From assembly GCF_015356865.1 (NCBI RefSeq), contig NZ_JAAFZA010000021.1:1-64000 (forward strand): a stretch of 64,000 bases of DNA, in the 5' to 3' direction. Shown in pieces: positions 43,259 through 52,344 of the stretch. The stretch is from Catenulispora pinisilvae. GTDB taxonomy: Bacteria; Actinomycetota; Actinomycetes; Streptomycetales; Catenulisporaceae. Under the pieces are notes generated by a model. The model worked only from the letters and a program-made list of their open reading frames with translations. It made no database searches and was not told where the DNA came from. The position numbers were made by a program, and so were the translations under genes. How positions within the stretch are numbered: position 1 is the first letter of the stretch; each line of letters starts with the position of its first letter.

Positions 43259-43300
43259 GCGTAGCATCGATATTACGGCGCTACGCAAGATGCGATATCG
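43259..43300. promoter_or_regulatory. Inverted repeats in the flavodoxin/TetR spacer
   Basis: GCGTAGC (43259-43265) pairs with GCTACGC (43280-43286) across 14 bases, and an interleaved pair CGATAT (43268) / ATATCG (43295) is also present. They are candidate TetR operators just before the TetR start. Confidence 0.6.
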
Positions 43301-43307
43301 TTGTTCC

Positions 43308-44120
43308 GTGAACGAGGAACGCCGCGCCGCCCGACGCCAGGTACTCCAGGTCGCCGCCGAGCTCCTGGAGGAGGGCGGCAGCGAGGCGGTCTCCACGCGC
43401 GCCGTCGCCGCCGCCGCGGGCATCACCGCTCCCGTGCTGTACCGCATGTTCGACGACAAGGACGGACTGCTGGCCGAGCTGGCCGCGTACGGCTTCGAGA
43501 TGTACCTGGCCGAGAAGCAGGAGGCGCTGGCGCTGACCCCCGACGACCCGGTGGCAGACCTCTACCGCGGCTGGGACCTGCACGTCGACTTCGGCGTGAA
43601 GCACCCCGCGTTCTACGTGCTCATGTACGGCACCGCGCAGCCCGGCCAACGTCCCCCGGCCGCGGACGAGGCGCACGCCCTGCTGGTGAGGCTGCTGACC
43701 CGGGCCGCCGAGGCCGGCCGCCTCCGGATCCCGGTGGAACAGGCGACGCGCGTCATGCACGCGGCGACGACCGGCGCCACGCTGGCCCTGATCGGCGAGG
43801 AACCCGCGGCCCGGGACCTGACCACCTCGGCCCGGCTCCGGGACACCGTCATCGCCTCGGTCACCACGGACGCCCCGGCGCCCACCGGATCGGATCTGGC
43901 CTCCCGCGCACTCGCCCTCGACGCGGCACTGAGCGCCGAGCCCGCGGGCGCTGGCATGGGCACAGGCATGGGCACAGGCATGGGCACAGGCATGGGCACA
44001 GGCATGGGCACAGGCACGGGCACAGGCATGGGCACAGGCATGGGCACAGGCACGGGCTCGCCGCTGCGGGAAACAGAGACGGCGCTGCTGCGCGAATGGC
44101 TGCTACGGCTGGCGGGCTGA
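43308..44120 (+). CDS. TetR-family regulator with a GMGT-repeat tail
   Basis: A 270-residue TetR protein. Seen: a DNA-binding head with STRAVAAAAGITAPVLYRMF near residues 28-47, then a ligand domain with VKHPAFYVLMYGTAQPG near residue 97. After residue 215 comes a low-complexity block of about nine Gly-Met-Gly-Thr tetrads coded by a 12-bp repeat, then SPLRETETALLREWLLRL. The GTG at 43308 is chosen for helix spacing; ATG 43290 is also open, and neither has a clear ribosome site. It is divergent from the flavodoxin gene. Confidence 0.85.
   Translation: MNEERRAARRQVLQVAAELLEEGGSEAVSTRAVAAAAGITAPVLYRMFDDKDGLLAELAAYGFEMYLAEKQEALALTPDDPVADLYRGWDLHVDFGVKHPAFYVLMYGTAQPGQRPPAADEAHALLVRLLTRAAEAGRLRIPVEQATRVMHAATTGATLALIGEEPAARDLTTSARLRDTVIASVTTDAPAPTGSDLASRALALDAALSAEPAGAGMGTGMGTGMGTGMGTGMGTGTGTGMGTGMGTGTGSPLRETETALLREWLLRLAG
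43953..44060. repeat. 12-bp in-frame tandem repeat (GMGT tetrads)
   Basis: Nine units of GGCATGGGCACA or GGCACGGGCACA, almost perfect, inside the TetR coding region. The repeat is in frame, so copy-number change would alter the length of the protein's tail without breaking it. Confidence 0.9.
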
Positions 44121-44346
44121 GACGAAGTCTTCGGCCAGCTTCCGGTTCCCCGCCATCTCCGGTTCACAGAAGAGCCTTGATCACCGCGCCTACTAGAGGG
44201 CGAAGTTGTACAGCCAACTTTGCCGACCATTGCTCACCATCGATCAGCGGGAGCTCCAACGGGGCCGGCATCCCCTGCTTCCATAAGCAGATCGGGCCGC
44301 CGCGGCACCCGCTTTCCGAGCATCGACGCCCCTGCTAGGAGATTCC

Positions 44347-46500
44347 ATGACCCGCAATCCGAACCTCCCCGAACCTGAGTCGAGTGCAGAGTCAGAGCAC
44401 GGCGACAACCCGGAGACGACCGCCGGCGCGTCGCGTCGCCGCTTCCTCCAGAGCTCCGGGGTCATCGCCGGCGGCCTCGCGCTCAGCGGGTTCGCCGAAG
44501 CGAGCAGCGCCCACGCCGCCGATAGCACCGCCGCCGACGCCGCGAACACCAACACGACCGCGACCGCCAACGCGGCCACCTCGCACCGCGGCCTGCCCCG
44601 CGGCTTCAACGGCGACATATCCGACCTCAAGCACGTCGTCATCCTGATGCAGGAGAACCGGTCCCTCGACCACTACTTCGGCGCGCTGCCCGGCGTCCGC
44701 GGCTTCAACGACAAGCAGGCGCTGAAGTTCCAGGACGGCACCAACGTCTTCCAGCAGCGGGACGGCAGCGGCAAGATCGTGACCCCGCAGGTCGACGACG
44801 GCGCGTGGGGCAACGACCACGGCGCCTGGGGCGACGTGAACCACCGCAAGTGGGACCTGTGGGTGCAGCACAACGGCACCAGCTGCATGAACTACCACAG
44901 CAGCGCCTATATGGGCTTCTACCACTCGGTCGCCGCCCAGTACACGATCGCCGACCAGAACTTCTGCTCCGAGTTCGGGCCGACCGACCCGAACCGCAAG
45001 TACCTGTGGAGCGGCACCGCCAACAGCGAGACCGGCAACACCGACGAGTCCAACTACTCCCGGCCCTGGGTCACGGTCGCCGAACAGCTCCAGCAGGTCG
45101 GCATCGATTGGCGGCTCTACTCCGACAACAGCGGCGACGGGCGCCAGGGCTACGTCAGCAGCTGGATCGGCGACTACGGCGACAACGAGCTGAAGTATTT
45201 CAAGGGCTTCGAACCGGCGGGGCTGAGCGCTGATGACCCCAAGCTGCGGCCCGGCACCGGGCTGATCTGGCGCGGCAACGCCGCCTACTACGCCGGCTCG
45301 ACCACCCCCGACGACGACTCCGACACGAACCTCGACGCCGTCCTGAAGAACCTCCACGACGCCTGCCAGCCCGGCGCCGAAAACCCGCTGCCGGCGGTCT
45401 CGTGGATCGTCGCGCCCTACGGCTGGTCCGAGCACCCCGGCGCGGACACGATGCACGGCGAGCGCTACGTCGAGAAGGTCCTGGACATCCTGCAGGGCAA
45501 CCCCGACATCTGGAACCACACCCTGTTCATCCTCAACTACGACGAGAACGACGGAAAGTTCGACCACGTCCTGCCGCCGTGGCCGGAGCCGGGCACGCCC
45601 CGCGAGTACGCCGGCGACTACCCCCTCGGCTTCGGCGCCCGGGTGCCGATGCTCCTGGTCTCGCCCTGGACCCGCGGCGGCCACGTCGCCACCGAAGTCT
45701 TCGACCACACCTCCACGATCCGCTTCCTCGAAGTCTGGGCCAAGTCCCTGGGCAAGCCCTTCACCTGCCCCAACATCAGCGACTGGCGCCGCTCCATCGC
45801 CGGCGACCTCACCAGCGCCATCGACTTCGCCCACCCGCAGCCGGGCCCGGCGACCTTCCCCAGCCCGCTCGCCGAGCAGCCGGTGGCGATCACCGCCGAC
45901 CACATGGCACCGCGCGCGCTGAGCTTCCACCCGCACGCCACGATCTCCGAAGACCGCAAGGCCGGCACCGTCACCGCCACCATGACCCTGTCCGGCGGCC
46001 CGACCGGCAAGGCCCTGAGTTTCCAGGTCTTCCCCGACAAGTACCAGCCGTTCTCCAGCACTCCCTTCACGGTCACCGAGAAGAAGGAGCGCACGTACAC
46101 CTGGAACGCCAAGGCCAACGACGGCAAGTACGCCTTCTCGATCTACTCCAACGACGGCTTCGTCCGCTCCTTCGCCGGCCAACTCGCACCCGCCGGACAC
46201 CACGACGGCGCCCTCCCCCGCGTAAAGGTCGACCTGCACAAGGGCCACGGCACCCGCCACCAGGCCCAGGTCGAACTCACCCTGCACAACGACGGCACCA
46301 AGTCGGTCACCTACACCCTCACGGCCAACGACTACGCCGGCGGAACCCGCCGCGTCTCGGTGGCCCCGGGCCACACGAAATCCGTGACGTGGCCGACGCA
46401 GCAGGGCTACTACGACGTGGTCCTCACGGTCGACAGCGACAGCACCTGGACCCAGCGGTACGCCGGCCGGGTCGCCACCCACGAGCGGCACTCGCACTAG
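44347..46500 (+). CDS. Secreted phospholipase C (phosphoesterase family)
   Basis: A 717-residue exported enzyme of the bacterial non-haemolytic phospholipase C type. Seen: a Tat signal with SRRRFLQSSGVIAGGLAL near residue 29, the catalytic start HVVILMQENRSLDHYFG near residue 98, NDHGAWGDVNHRKWDL, FCSEFGPTDPNRKYLWSG near residue 210, NYDENDGKFDHVLPP near residue 397, and two C-terminal DUF756 beta domains (about 510-600 and 620-710). It should hydrolyse phosphatidylcholine-like lipids outside the cell and may serve phosphate or choline supply. AGGAG precedes ATG 44347. Confidence 0.93.
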   Translation: MTRNPNLPEPESSAESEHGDNPETTAGASRRRFLQSSGVIAGGLALSGFAEASSAHAADSTAADAANTNTTATANAATSHRGLPRGFNGDISDLKHVVILMQENRSLDHYFGALPGVRGFNDKQALKFQDGTNVFQQRDGSGKIVTPQVDDGAWGNDHGAWGDVNHRKWDLWVQHNGTSCMNYHSSAYMGFYHSVAAQYTIADQNFCSEFGPTDPNRKYLWSGTANSETGNTDESNYSRPWVTVAEQLQQVGIDWRLYSDNSGDGRQGYVSSWIGDYGDNELKYFKGFEPAGLSADDPKLRPGTGLIWRGNAAYYAGSTTPDDDSDTNLDAVLKNLHDACQPGAENPLPAVSWIVAPYGWSEHPGADTMHGERYVEKVLDILQGNPDIWNHTLFILNYDENDGKFDHVLPPWPEPGTPREYAGDYPLGFGARVPMLLVSPWTRGGHVATEVFDHTSTIRFLEVWAKSLGKPFTCPNISDWRRSIAGDLTSAIDFAHPQPGPATFPSPLAEQPVAITADHMAPRALSFHPHATISEDRKAGTVTATMTLSGGPTGKALSFQVFPDKYQPFSSTPFTVTEKKERTYTWNAKANDGKYAFSIYSNDGFVRSFAGQLAPAGHHDGALPRVKVDLHKGHGTRHQAQVELTLHNDGTKSVTYTLTANDYAGGTRRVSVAPGHTKSVTWPTQQGYYDVVLTVDSDSTWTQRYAGRVATHERHSH

Positions 46501-46566
46501 GCTGCGCAGCCGGTACCCCTGGCCAGCCATCACCGCTGACCAGCGGGCACCTCTGAGCAGGCAGTA

Positions 46567-47625
46567 TCAAGGGCGGCCGTCGGCGAACGATGCCGGCGGC
46601 CGCTTGGCCGGCCCGGACCGCGACCCAGTCCGCTCCGCACCAACTCCAGCCACGACAACGAAGACAATCCCAGCGACCGCACCCATCCCAGGAACCTGAT
46701 TCAGCCCGACCAGACCAACGACCATCGCGATCGCCGGCTCGACACTCATCAGCACACCGAACGAGGCGGCGTCGAGGCGGCGCAGGGCGATCAGTTCGAG
46801 CGCGTAGGGAATCACCGGCGACAGCACGGCGAGCCCCAGCCCCGCCGCCACGATCGGCCACGTCAGCTGTGCGAACGTATGCGGTCCGGCCACGTCCAGC
46901 CCAGGCACCACATCCAGCCCCGCCACGCCGATCGCAGCCGTGGCAACCAGCCCGGCCACCGGCATCGCCACCGAAAGCCCTCGCAGCCCGGTGACCTGAT
47001 CGCCAACCCGTTGAGCCAGCAGGATGTAGCCAGCCCAACAGACACCAGAGGCCAAGCCGCAAGCGACCCCGACCGGATCAACCGCACCGCGCCAAGGCTC
47101 AGTCAGCCACAGGACACCGAGCGCGGCGGGCAGCGCCCACATCCGCGTCACGCCGCGCCCCCGCGCCACCGCCACGCCGAGCGGGCCGAGGAAGTCCAGC
47201 GCGCTCACGGTCCCGAGCGGAAGACGGCCGAGCGCGGCGAGGAACGCGATGGTCTGACCCGCGGTCACCACGCCGAGTGCGAGGCACGCCACCAGGCTGG
47301 AGCGGCTGAAGTCGGACGGCCGCGGCCGGACCACGACCAGCAACAGCGCGCCGGCCCACGCCAGCCGCAGCCACGCCACCCCGAGCGGGCCGATCTGGTG
47401 CAGCAACGAGGTGGACGCCGCCATACCGAGCTGGATGCACGTCATCGACGACAGCACCATGGCCGCGCCGGCCCTGGTGCCCGTTCGCTGCCCAGCGTGC
47501 GGATTCTGCCCGGCGTGCGGATTCTGCCCGGCGTGCGGATTCTGCCCGGGGTGCGATCGCTCCCCGGCGTGCGGCGCGGGTCCGAGGGCAATGCCGCGCT
47601 CCGACGCGGTGCTTTGCGAGGCCAT
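46567..47625 (-). CDS. EamA-family exporter (RhtA-like)
   Basis: A 352-residue protein with ten hydrophobic helices in two EamA repeats. Seen: GPLGVAWLRLAWAGALLLVV, SALDFLGPLGVAVARGRG and a second-repeat LRRLDAASFGVLMSVEPAIA near residue 290, as in RhtA-type amino-acid exporters. The first 50 residues include (GQNPHA) hexads from an 18-bp repeat at about 47493-47560. ATG 47625 is preferred over 47679 because the latter leaves only 14-29 bp to the divergent LysR start. The LysR neighbour is the likely regulator. Confidence 0.88.
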   Translation of the reverse strand: MASQSTASERGIALGPAPHAGERSHPGQNPHAGQNPHAGQNPHAGQRTGTRAGAAMVLSSMTCIQLGMAASTSLLHQIGPLGVAWLRLAWAGALLLVVVRPRPSDFSRSSLVACLALGVVTAGQTIAFLAALGRLPLGTVSALDFLGPLGVAVARGRGVTRMWALPAALGVLWLTEPWRGAVDPVGVACGLASGVCWAGYILLAQRVGDQVTGLRGLSVAMPVAGLVATAAIGVAGLDVVPGLDVAGPHTFAQLTWPIVAAGLGLAVLSPVIPYALELIALRRLDAASFGVLMSVEPAIAMVVGLVGLNQVPGMGAVAGIVFVVVAGVGAERTGSRSGPAKRPPASFADGRP

Positions 47626-47708
47626 GCGCCCAGTAGACGCAACCGCAACCGTTCGCGTCCACGTGCCCACAGTAGACATACCGTTCGGGAACCGTGAACA
47701 ATAATCCT

Positions 47709-48623
47709 GTGGACCCGCGCCGCCTGGAACTACTGCTCCTGTTGTCCCGCCTCGGTTCCATGCGCGAAGTCGCCGACGAGACCGGCCTGGCGACGTCCAC
47801 CGTCTCCCAGCAGATCTCCGCCCTGGCCCGGCAGGTGGGAACCCCGCTGATCGAGCAGCAGGGCCGCGGCGTGCGGCTGACCTCCGCCGGACGGCGCCTG
47901 GCCGAGCACGCCGTGACGATCCTGGCGACGATGGAGGCCGCGCGCCGCGACCTGGATCCGGAGGGCGAGCCGGCCGGGCTGCTCCGGGTCGCGGGATTCA
48001 CCACCGGCGTGCGCCGCGCGCTGCTGCCGGTCGCCGCGGAGCTCAGGGCGAACCATCCGAAAGTGCGGCTCCGGATCTACGAGCACGACCCGCCCGAAGC
48101 CCTCGCCCTGCTCACCGCGGACAAGATCGATCTGGCCCTGACCTACGACTACAACCTCGCGCCCGCGACCGTCGACGACGCGCTGGAAGCCAGGCCGCTG
48201 TGGCCGGTGAGCTGGGGCCTGGCCGTCCCCGACGGTGACGCGCGGCCGCTGCGTCCCGCGAGCGACAGCGAAATCGACATCGACAGTCTGACCGTCTTCC
48301 GCCACTTCCGCGATCACGACTGGATCGTCAACTCCAGGAACACCGCTGACGAGCAAGTCGTGCGCGTCCTCGCCGCGATGGCCGGCCACCAGCCACGCAT
48401 CGCGCACCACGCCGACAGCCTCGATCTCGTCCAGCACCTGATCGTGGCCGGGTTCGGGATCGGGCTGTTGCCGGTCGACCACCGCGTTCTGCCCGGCGTG
48501 TGTTTGCTACCGCTCAACAACCCCGACGTGACATTGCGGGCGTTCGCGGTCACGCGTCGGGACGGCGAGCGCTGGCCACCGCTGGCTCTGGTACTCAGCC
48601 TGCTGGCCGCGCAGCGCGCGTAG
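47709..48623 (+). CDS. LysR-family transcriptional regulator
   Basis: A 304-residue LysR regulator. Seen: DPRRLELLLLLSRLGSMREV at the N-terminus, then the helix-turn-helix ADETGLATSTVSQQISALA near residues 24-42, and a periplasmic-binding-like effector domain. GTG 47709 is chosen because family members start with a MDPRRL-type sequence; GTG 47694 is also open. A GTTC-GG-GAAC palindrome (47683-47692) lies in the spacer to the divergent EamA gene. It overlaps the convergent TetR gene by 29 bp. Confidence 0.87.
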   Translation: MDPRRLELLLLLSRLGSMREVADETGLATSTVSQQISALARQVGTPLIEQQGRGVRLTSAGRRLAEHAVTILATMEAARRDLDPEGEPAGLLRVAGFTTGVRRALLPVAAELRANHPKVRLRIYEHDPPEALALLTADKIDLALTYDYNLAPATVDDALEARPLWPVSWGLAVPDGDARPLRPASDSEIDIDSLTVFRHFRDHDWIVNSRNTADEQVVRVLAAMAGHQPRIAHHADSLDLVQHLIVAGFGIGLLPVDHRVLPGVCLLPLNNPDVTLRAFAVTRRDGERWPPLALVLSLLAAQRA

Positions 48624-49215
48624 AGCGCGCCGGTCGGACCAGGCGCGGAATGCTGACGCGCAGCGTCTCGACCGCCTCGCCCGACGTCATGCGCCCGGCC
48701 CGCACCTCCTCCCCGGCGGCGTGGCCGAGGGCCAGCACCGCGGCCAGGATCCAGTCGGTCGACAGGTCCGCGGCGATGTCGCCGGCACGCCGGCCGCGTT
48801 CGACCACTGATCGCAGACGTTCCAGGATCGGGGCGTGCCGGTCGCGGTCCTGGTCGGGGCTGACCGGCGGCGTGGCCAGGTGCAGGAGGAACGGGTCGGC
48901 GTCCAGGCTCGACCAGCCGGCTTCCAGCAGCCGCACCAAGGCCGCGTCCGCGGGGCCGATATCCAGATCCGCCGCGTCTATGGCCGCCACCACGCGGGCC
49001 GAGGCCCGCTCAATTAGGGCATTGATAAGGATGTCGCGGGATGCGAAGTGCGCGTAGAGCGTCTTGCGGCTGATGCCCGCGGTCTCGGCGATCACGGCCA
49101 GGCCCGCCTCCGGCCGCTCCGCGAGCACGGCGGAGGCCGCGTCGAGGATCGCCTGCGTGTTGTGGATGGCGTCGGCACGGCGGCGCCGAGGGCTGGGGCC
49201 AGAGCCGGGTTCCAC
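48595..49215 (-). CDS. TetR-family regulator of the adjacent ABC exporter
   Basis: A TetR repressor of about 206 residues. Seen: TQAILDAASAVLAERPEAGL and the recognition helix region AGISRKTLYAHFASRDILIN near residues 45-64. Several starts are open (TTG 49239, GTG 49230, GTG 49215); the last is chosen because the upstream ones overlap a GGTGACA operator half-site. It is divergent from the DrrAB-like ABC genes with a GTGACA-N4-TGTCAC palindrome between them, so it probably represses them and itself. Confidence 0.83.
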   Translation of the reverse strand: MEPGSGPSPRRRRADAIHNTQAILDAASAVLAERPEAGLAVIAETAGISRKTLYAHFASRDILINALIERASARVVAAIDAADLDIGPADAALVRLLEAGWSSLDADPFLLHLATPPVSPDQDRDRHAPILERLRSVVERGRRAGDIAADLSTDWILAAVLALGHAAGEEVRAGRMTSGEAVETLRVSIPRLVRPARSTRAARPAG

Positions 49216-49219
49216 AGAT

Positions 49220-49280
49220 AAAGGTGACACGCTTGCCAAGCTTACCCGGTCGGGCTTACCGTGACACTGCTGTCACCTTT
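49220..49280. promoter_or_regulatory. TetR operators upstream of the ABC exporter
   Basis: GTGACActgcTGTCAC (49261-49276) is a perfect 6+4+6 palindrome. AAAGGTGACA (49220-49229) and TGTCACCTTT (49271-49280) form a wider 10-bp inverted repeat with the same half-site. Assignment to the neighbouring TetR is by position. Confidence 0.78.
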
Positions 49281-49330
49281 ACGCCGCGGATCACGATCCG
49301 CCGCCATGCCTCGCGAGGGGATCACCGTTC

Positions 49331-50323
49331 ATGAATCCACCATCCGACCTGGCTATTCACGCCACCGGCCTGACCAAGCACTTCGGCGGCACGCACGCCG
49401 TGGACAACCTGGAACTCGCCATCCCGAAGGGATGCGTCTACGGCTTCCTCGGACCGAACGGCGCCGGCAAGACCACCACCGTGCGCATGCTCGCCACCCT
49501 GCTGCGGCCGGACGCCGGGACCGCGAGCGTGCTGGGCCTGGACACCGTCCGCCAAGCCGAATCAGTGCGCGAACGTATCGCGCTGACCGGCCAGTTCGCC
49601 GCGCTCGACCAGGACCTGACCGGCGCCGAGAACCTGACCGTCGCCGCCCGGCTGCTCGGCTACCGGCCCCGCGCCGCGCGGATCCGCGCCGCGGAACTGC
49701 TGTCCGGGTTCGGGCTGGACGATGCCGCGCCCCGGCAGGTCAAGACATACTCCGGCGGGATGCGGCGGCGCCTGGACATCGCCGCCAGTCTGGTCGCCAC
49801 TCCGGAGGTGCTGTTTCTGGACGAGCCGACGACCGGGTTGGATCCGGCCAGCCGCAACCAGGTTTGGGCGACAATCAGAGCCCTGGCCAACGCTGGCACC
49901 ACAGTCCTGTTGACGACGCAATACCTTGCCGAGGCCGACGAGTTGGCGTCCCGCGTCGCCGTCATCGACCACGGCCACCTGATCGCCGAGGGCTCCCCGG
50001 GCGAACTGCGTGCCGCCGGCGGAACCGGTCGGCTGCGGCTGCGCTTGGCCGATGCCGAGCGGCGCCCGGATGCCGCCGAACTGCTGCACCGTTTGCTGGG
50101 CGGCTCCGGGTCAGGCTCCGGATCCGGATCGGTCGAAGCAGCCGGCTCCGATCCCGCCGACGTCACGGTCGCCGTCGCCGACGCGGCACGCGCCACCGAG
50201 GCGATCGCCGAACTCAGCCGCGGCGGCATCGCTCTCACGGGCTTCAGCCTGGACCAACCCAGCCTGGAAGAAGTGTTCCTGGCCCTGACTACGACTGCCG
50301 CACCCGCCGCGGCGGCGTCCTAA
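49331..50323 (+). CDS. DrrA-like ABC transporter ATPase
   Basis: A 330-residue ABC ATPase of the daunorubicin-resistance type. Seen: Walker A GPNGAGKTTT near residue 41, GQFAALDQDLTGAENL, signature YSGGMRRRLDIAASL near residue 140, Walker B LFLDEPTTGLDP, and a C-terminal domain ending in GFSLDQPSLEEVFLALT, which is conserved in DrrA. A short Gly/Ser run near residue 260 interrupts that domain. With the membrane protein 24 bp downstream it should form a drug exporter. GAGGGG precedes ATG 49331. Confidence 0.92.
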   Translation: MNPPSDLAIHATGLTKHFGGTHAVDNLELAIPKGCVYGFLGPNGAGKTTTVRMLATLLRPDAGTASVLGLDTVRQAESVRERIALTGQFAALDQDLTGAENLTVAARLLGYRPRAARIRAAELLSGFGLDDAAPRQVKTYSGGMRRRLDIAASLVATPEVLFLDEPTTGLDPASRNQVWATIRALANAGTTVLLTTQYLAEADELASRVAVIDHGHLIAEGSPGELRAAGGTGRLRLRLADAERRPDAAELLHRLLGGSGSGSGSGSVEAAGSDPADVTVAVADAARATEAIAELSRGGIALTGFSLDQPSLEEVFLALTTTAAPAAAAS

Positions 50324-50347
50324 CCAAGGCGAGCACCGGAGGTTCGC

Positions 50348-51196
50348 ATGACCCTGACACCTACCGCCGACACGCCGAACGCGACCCAACCGGCGCCACG
50401 GCCACTAGCCACGATTCTCGCCGCGCAGCGCCCACCTCGCCCCACCGCATGGGCCGCCTGCCGCGTCTTCGCCTGGCGGGCACTGCTGAAGATCCGGCAC
50501 GTCCCGGAACAGCTCTCTGACGTGATCGCCGTACCGATCATCTTCACCTTGCTGTTCACGTACCTGTTCGGCGGCGCGCTGGCCGGCTCCACGCACCGCT
50601 ACCTGCAAACCCTGCTGCCCGGAACCCTCGTCATGGCCGTGCTGCTGGCCACCATGTACACCGGCATCAACCTCAACACCGACCACGCGGCCGGCGTCTA
50701 CGACCGCTTCCGCACCCTGCCGATCTGGCGTCCCGCCCCGATCATCGGCGCGCTCCTCGGCGACACCGCGCGCTATCTGCTCGCCTCCGCGCTCGTCGTC
50801 GGGCTCGGCCTGGCGCTCGGGTTCCGGCCGCACGGCGGGGCCGTCGGCGTCGGTATCGGCGTGGCGCTGGTGGTCGCGTTCGCCCTGGCGCTGTCGTGGG
50901 TGTTCTGTTGGCTCGGCCTGGTCCTGCGCACGCCGAACGCCGTGACGAACCTGGCGTTCCTGGTGCTGTTCCCGCTGACCATGGCCAGCAACACCTTCGT
51001 CGACCCGCACACCCTGCCCGGTTGGCTGCGCGCCGTCGTCGACGCCAACCCCGTCTCCCACTTGGTCGCCGCCACCCGCGACGCCATGGCCGGGACGGCG
51101 AGCGGCACGCAGGTGGGCGCGGTACTGCTTACGGCACTCGCGACGATCGCGGTGTTCGCACCACTGACCATGCACGCCTACAACCGCAAGAGCTGA
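50348..51196 (+). CDS. DrrB-like ABC-2 membrane protein
   Basis: A 282-residue ABC-2 family permease with six hydrophobic segments. Seen: SDVIAVPIIFTLLFTYLFGG near residue 58, the motif PLTMASNTFVDPHTLPGWLR near residue 212 and NPVSHLVAATR near residue 235, as in DrrB. Partner of the ATPase directly upstream. GGAGG lies just before ATG 50348. The exported compound is unknown. Confidence 0.92.
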   Translation: MTLTPTADTPNATQPAPRPLATILAAQRPPRPTAWAACRVFAWRALLKIRHVPEQLSDVIAVPIIFTLLFTYLFGGALAGSTHRYLQTLLPGTLVMAVLLATMYTGINLNTDHAAGVYDRFRTLPIWRPAPIIGALLGDTARYLLASALVVGLGLALGFRPHGGAVGVGIGVALVVAFALALSWVFCWLGLVLRTPNAVTNLAFLVLFPLTMASNTFVDPHTLPGWLRAVVDANPVSHLVAATRDAMAGTASGTQVGAVLLTALATIAVFAPLTMHAYNRKS

Positions 51197-51211
51197 GATC
51201 GAAGCCAAGAC

Positions 51212-52207
51212 CTAGCAGGCGCCGGGACCCCCGAGACTGAACGACGTCCCGGTCACCGAGCCGTAGTTGTACGAGTTCGGGTCGGTCGCCGAAACCTGGA
51301 ACTCCGGCTGATCGGTCGCCCCGAAGAGCTTGTAGCCGGATATCGACGACGCCCCGTTCTTACTGCCGAAGACGCCGTTCCCCATCTGCGTGCAACTGGG
51401 TTCCTTGTCCGCGGACACTTCACCGAACGCCGATATGACCTGAGCGCTGGTGAAGGCCCCGCTCCATGCGGACTCGGGGAAGTAGCCGAAGGCGACGTCG
51501 TTGTAGTAGGCCCACCAGTTCCCCTGGTTGAAGCGAAGCCCGAACGTGCCCGTCCTACCCGGGGCCAGCGCCATACCGGCGGTCACCGAAGTCGACACCT
51601 GGACGAAGCCGCAGCCGTTGTAGCAGGTCTGATGGCCGTTGATCCAGTGGTAGACGAACAGGTGGGGCTGATAGTCGCCGTTGGCACCCGGGTCGACGGT
51701 CCACCCGATCTCTATGGTGTTCGCGGTGGTGGTGTCATCAGAGTTCTGCAATGAGAGTTCTTGGAGCGAGTGACCGTCAGCTGCGACATTCGCCGGCGAG
51801 GCCTGCTCCATGTTCACCGATGCCCCGGTTGTGTCGGTGTACTGCCGGCCGGTGACGTAGCTGTAGCAGGCCCCGTACCAACACTTCCCGGTCTCGCTGC
51901 CGCTCGGCGGCGCCGCGGTCGGGCTTGAGGAGTCCGCAGTGCTGGGCGGGGTGGAGGAGTCCGTGTCGCTAGGCAGGCTGGAGGAGTCCGTATCGCTGGG
52001 CGGGGTCGCGGACACACTCCTGGACGCACTCGGGGACGCGCTCGGGGACGGCGTGCTAGTCGACGGGGAAACAGACGCACTCGATGACGTCACAGACCCC
52101 GCCGGCGGCACCGCCGCACCCGGCACGGTGGCCGACGACGCGCAAGCACTGAGCCCGACCGTCGACACCACAAGGACGGCCAGGGCGACAGATGCCTTGA
52201 CGTTCAT
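51212..52207 (-). CDS. Secreted neprosin-domain lipoprotein
   Basis: A 331-residue exported protein. Seen: a signal peptide with lipobox LSAC near residue 25, a Ser/Pro/Thr-rich spacer (about 30-105) built from SDTDSS-like 21-bp repeats, then a neprosin (DUF239) domain with IEIGWTVDPG, HLFVYHWINGHQTCYNGCGF, NQGNWWAYYNDVAFGYFPES and SAFGEVS. Neprosins are glutamic prolyl peptidases; the Glu of the IEIGW and FGEVS strands sit where the catalytic pair is expected, but I cannot align them. ATG 52207 has GGGAGG upstream. Confidence 0.8.
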   Translation of the reverse strand: MNVKASVALAVLVVSTVGLSACASSATVPGAAVPPAGSVTSSSASVSPSTSTPSPSASPSASRSVSATPPSDTDSSSLPSDTDSSTPPSTADSSSPTAAPPSGSETGKCWYGACYSYVTGRQYTDTTGASVNMEQASPANVAADGHSLQELSLQNSDDTTTANTIEIGWTVDPGANGDYQPHLFVYHWINGHQTCYNGCGFVQVSTSVTAGMALAPGRTGTFGLRFNQGNWWAYYNDVAFGYFPESAWSGAFTSAQVISAFGEVSADKEPSCTQMGNGVFGSKNGASSISGYKLFGATDQPEFQVSATDPNSYNYGSVTGTSFSLGGPGAC

Positions 52208-52344
52208 GTGTTTCCTCCCCAAGAACGAACGTGGCGCTCACCCACTATGACGCCCGACGTCCCGGCAGGTTGCCCCGCCCCCAGCGCACCGACCGCAGGC
52301 TACCCAAAGCGACCGACCGCTCACCACGACTCACACCACGCGAC

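Noticed and set aside
43953..44060. Regular 12-bp array considered as a CRISPR-like array
   Set aside because: There are no spacers; units are contiguous, in frame and code Gly-Met-Gly-Thr inside a TetR gene.
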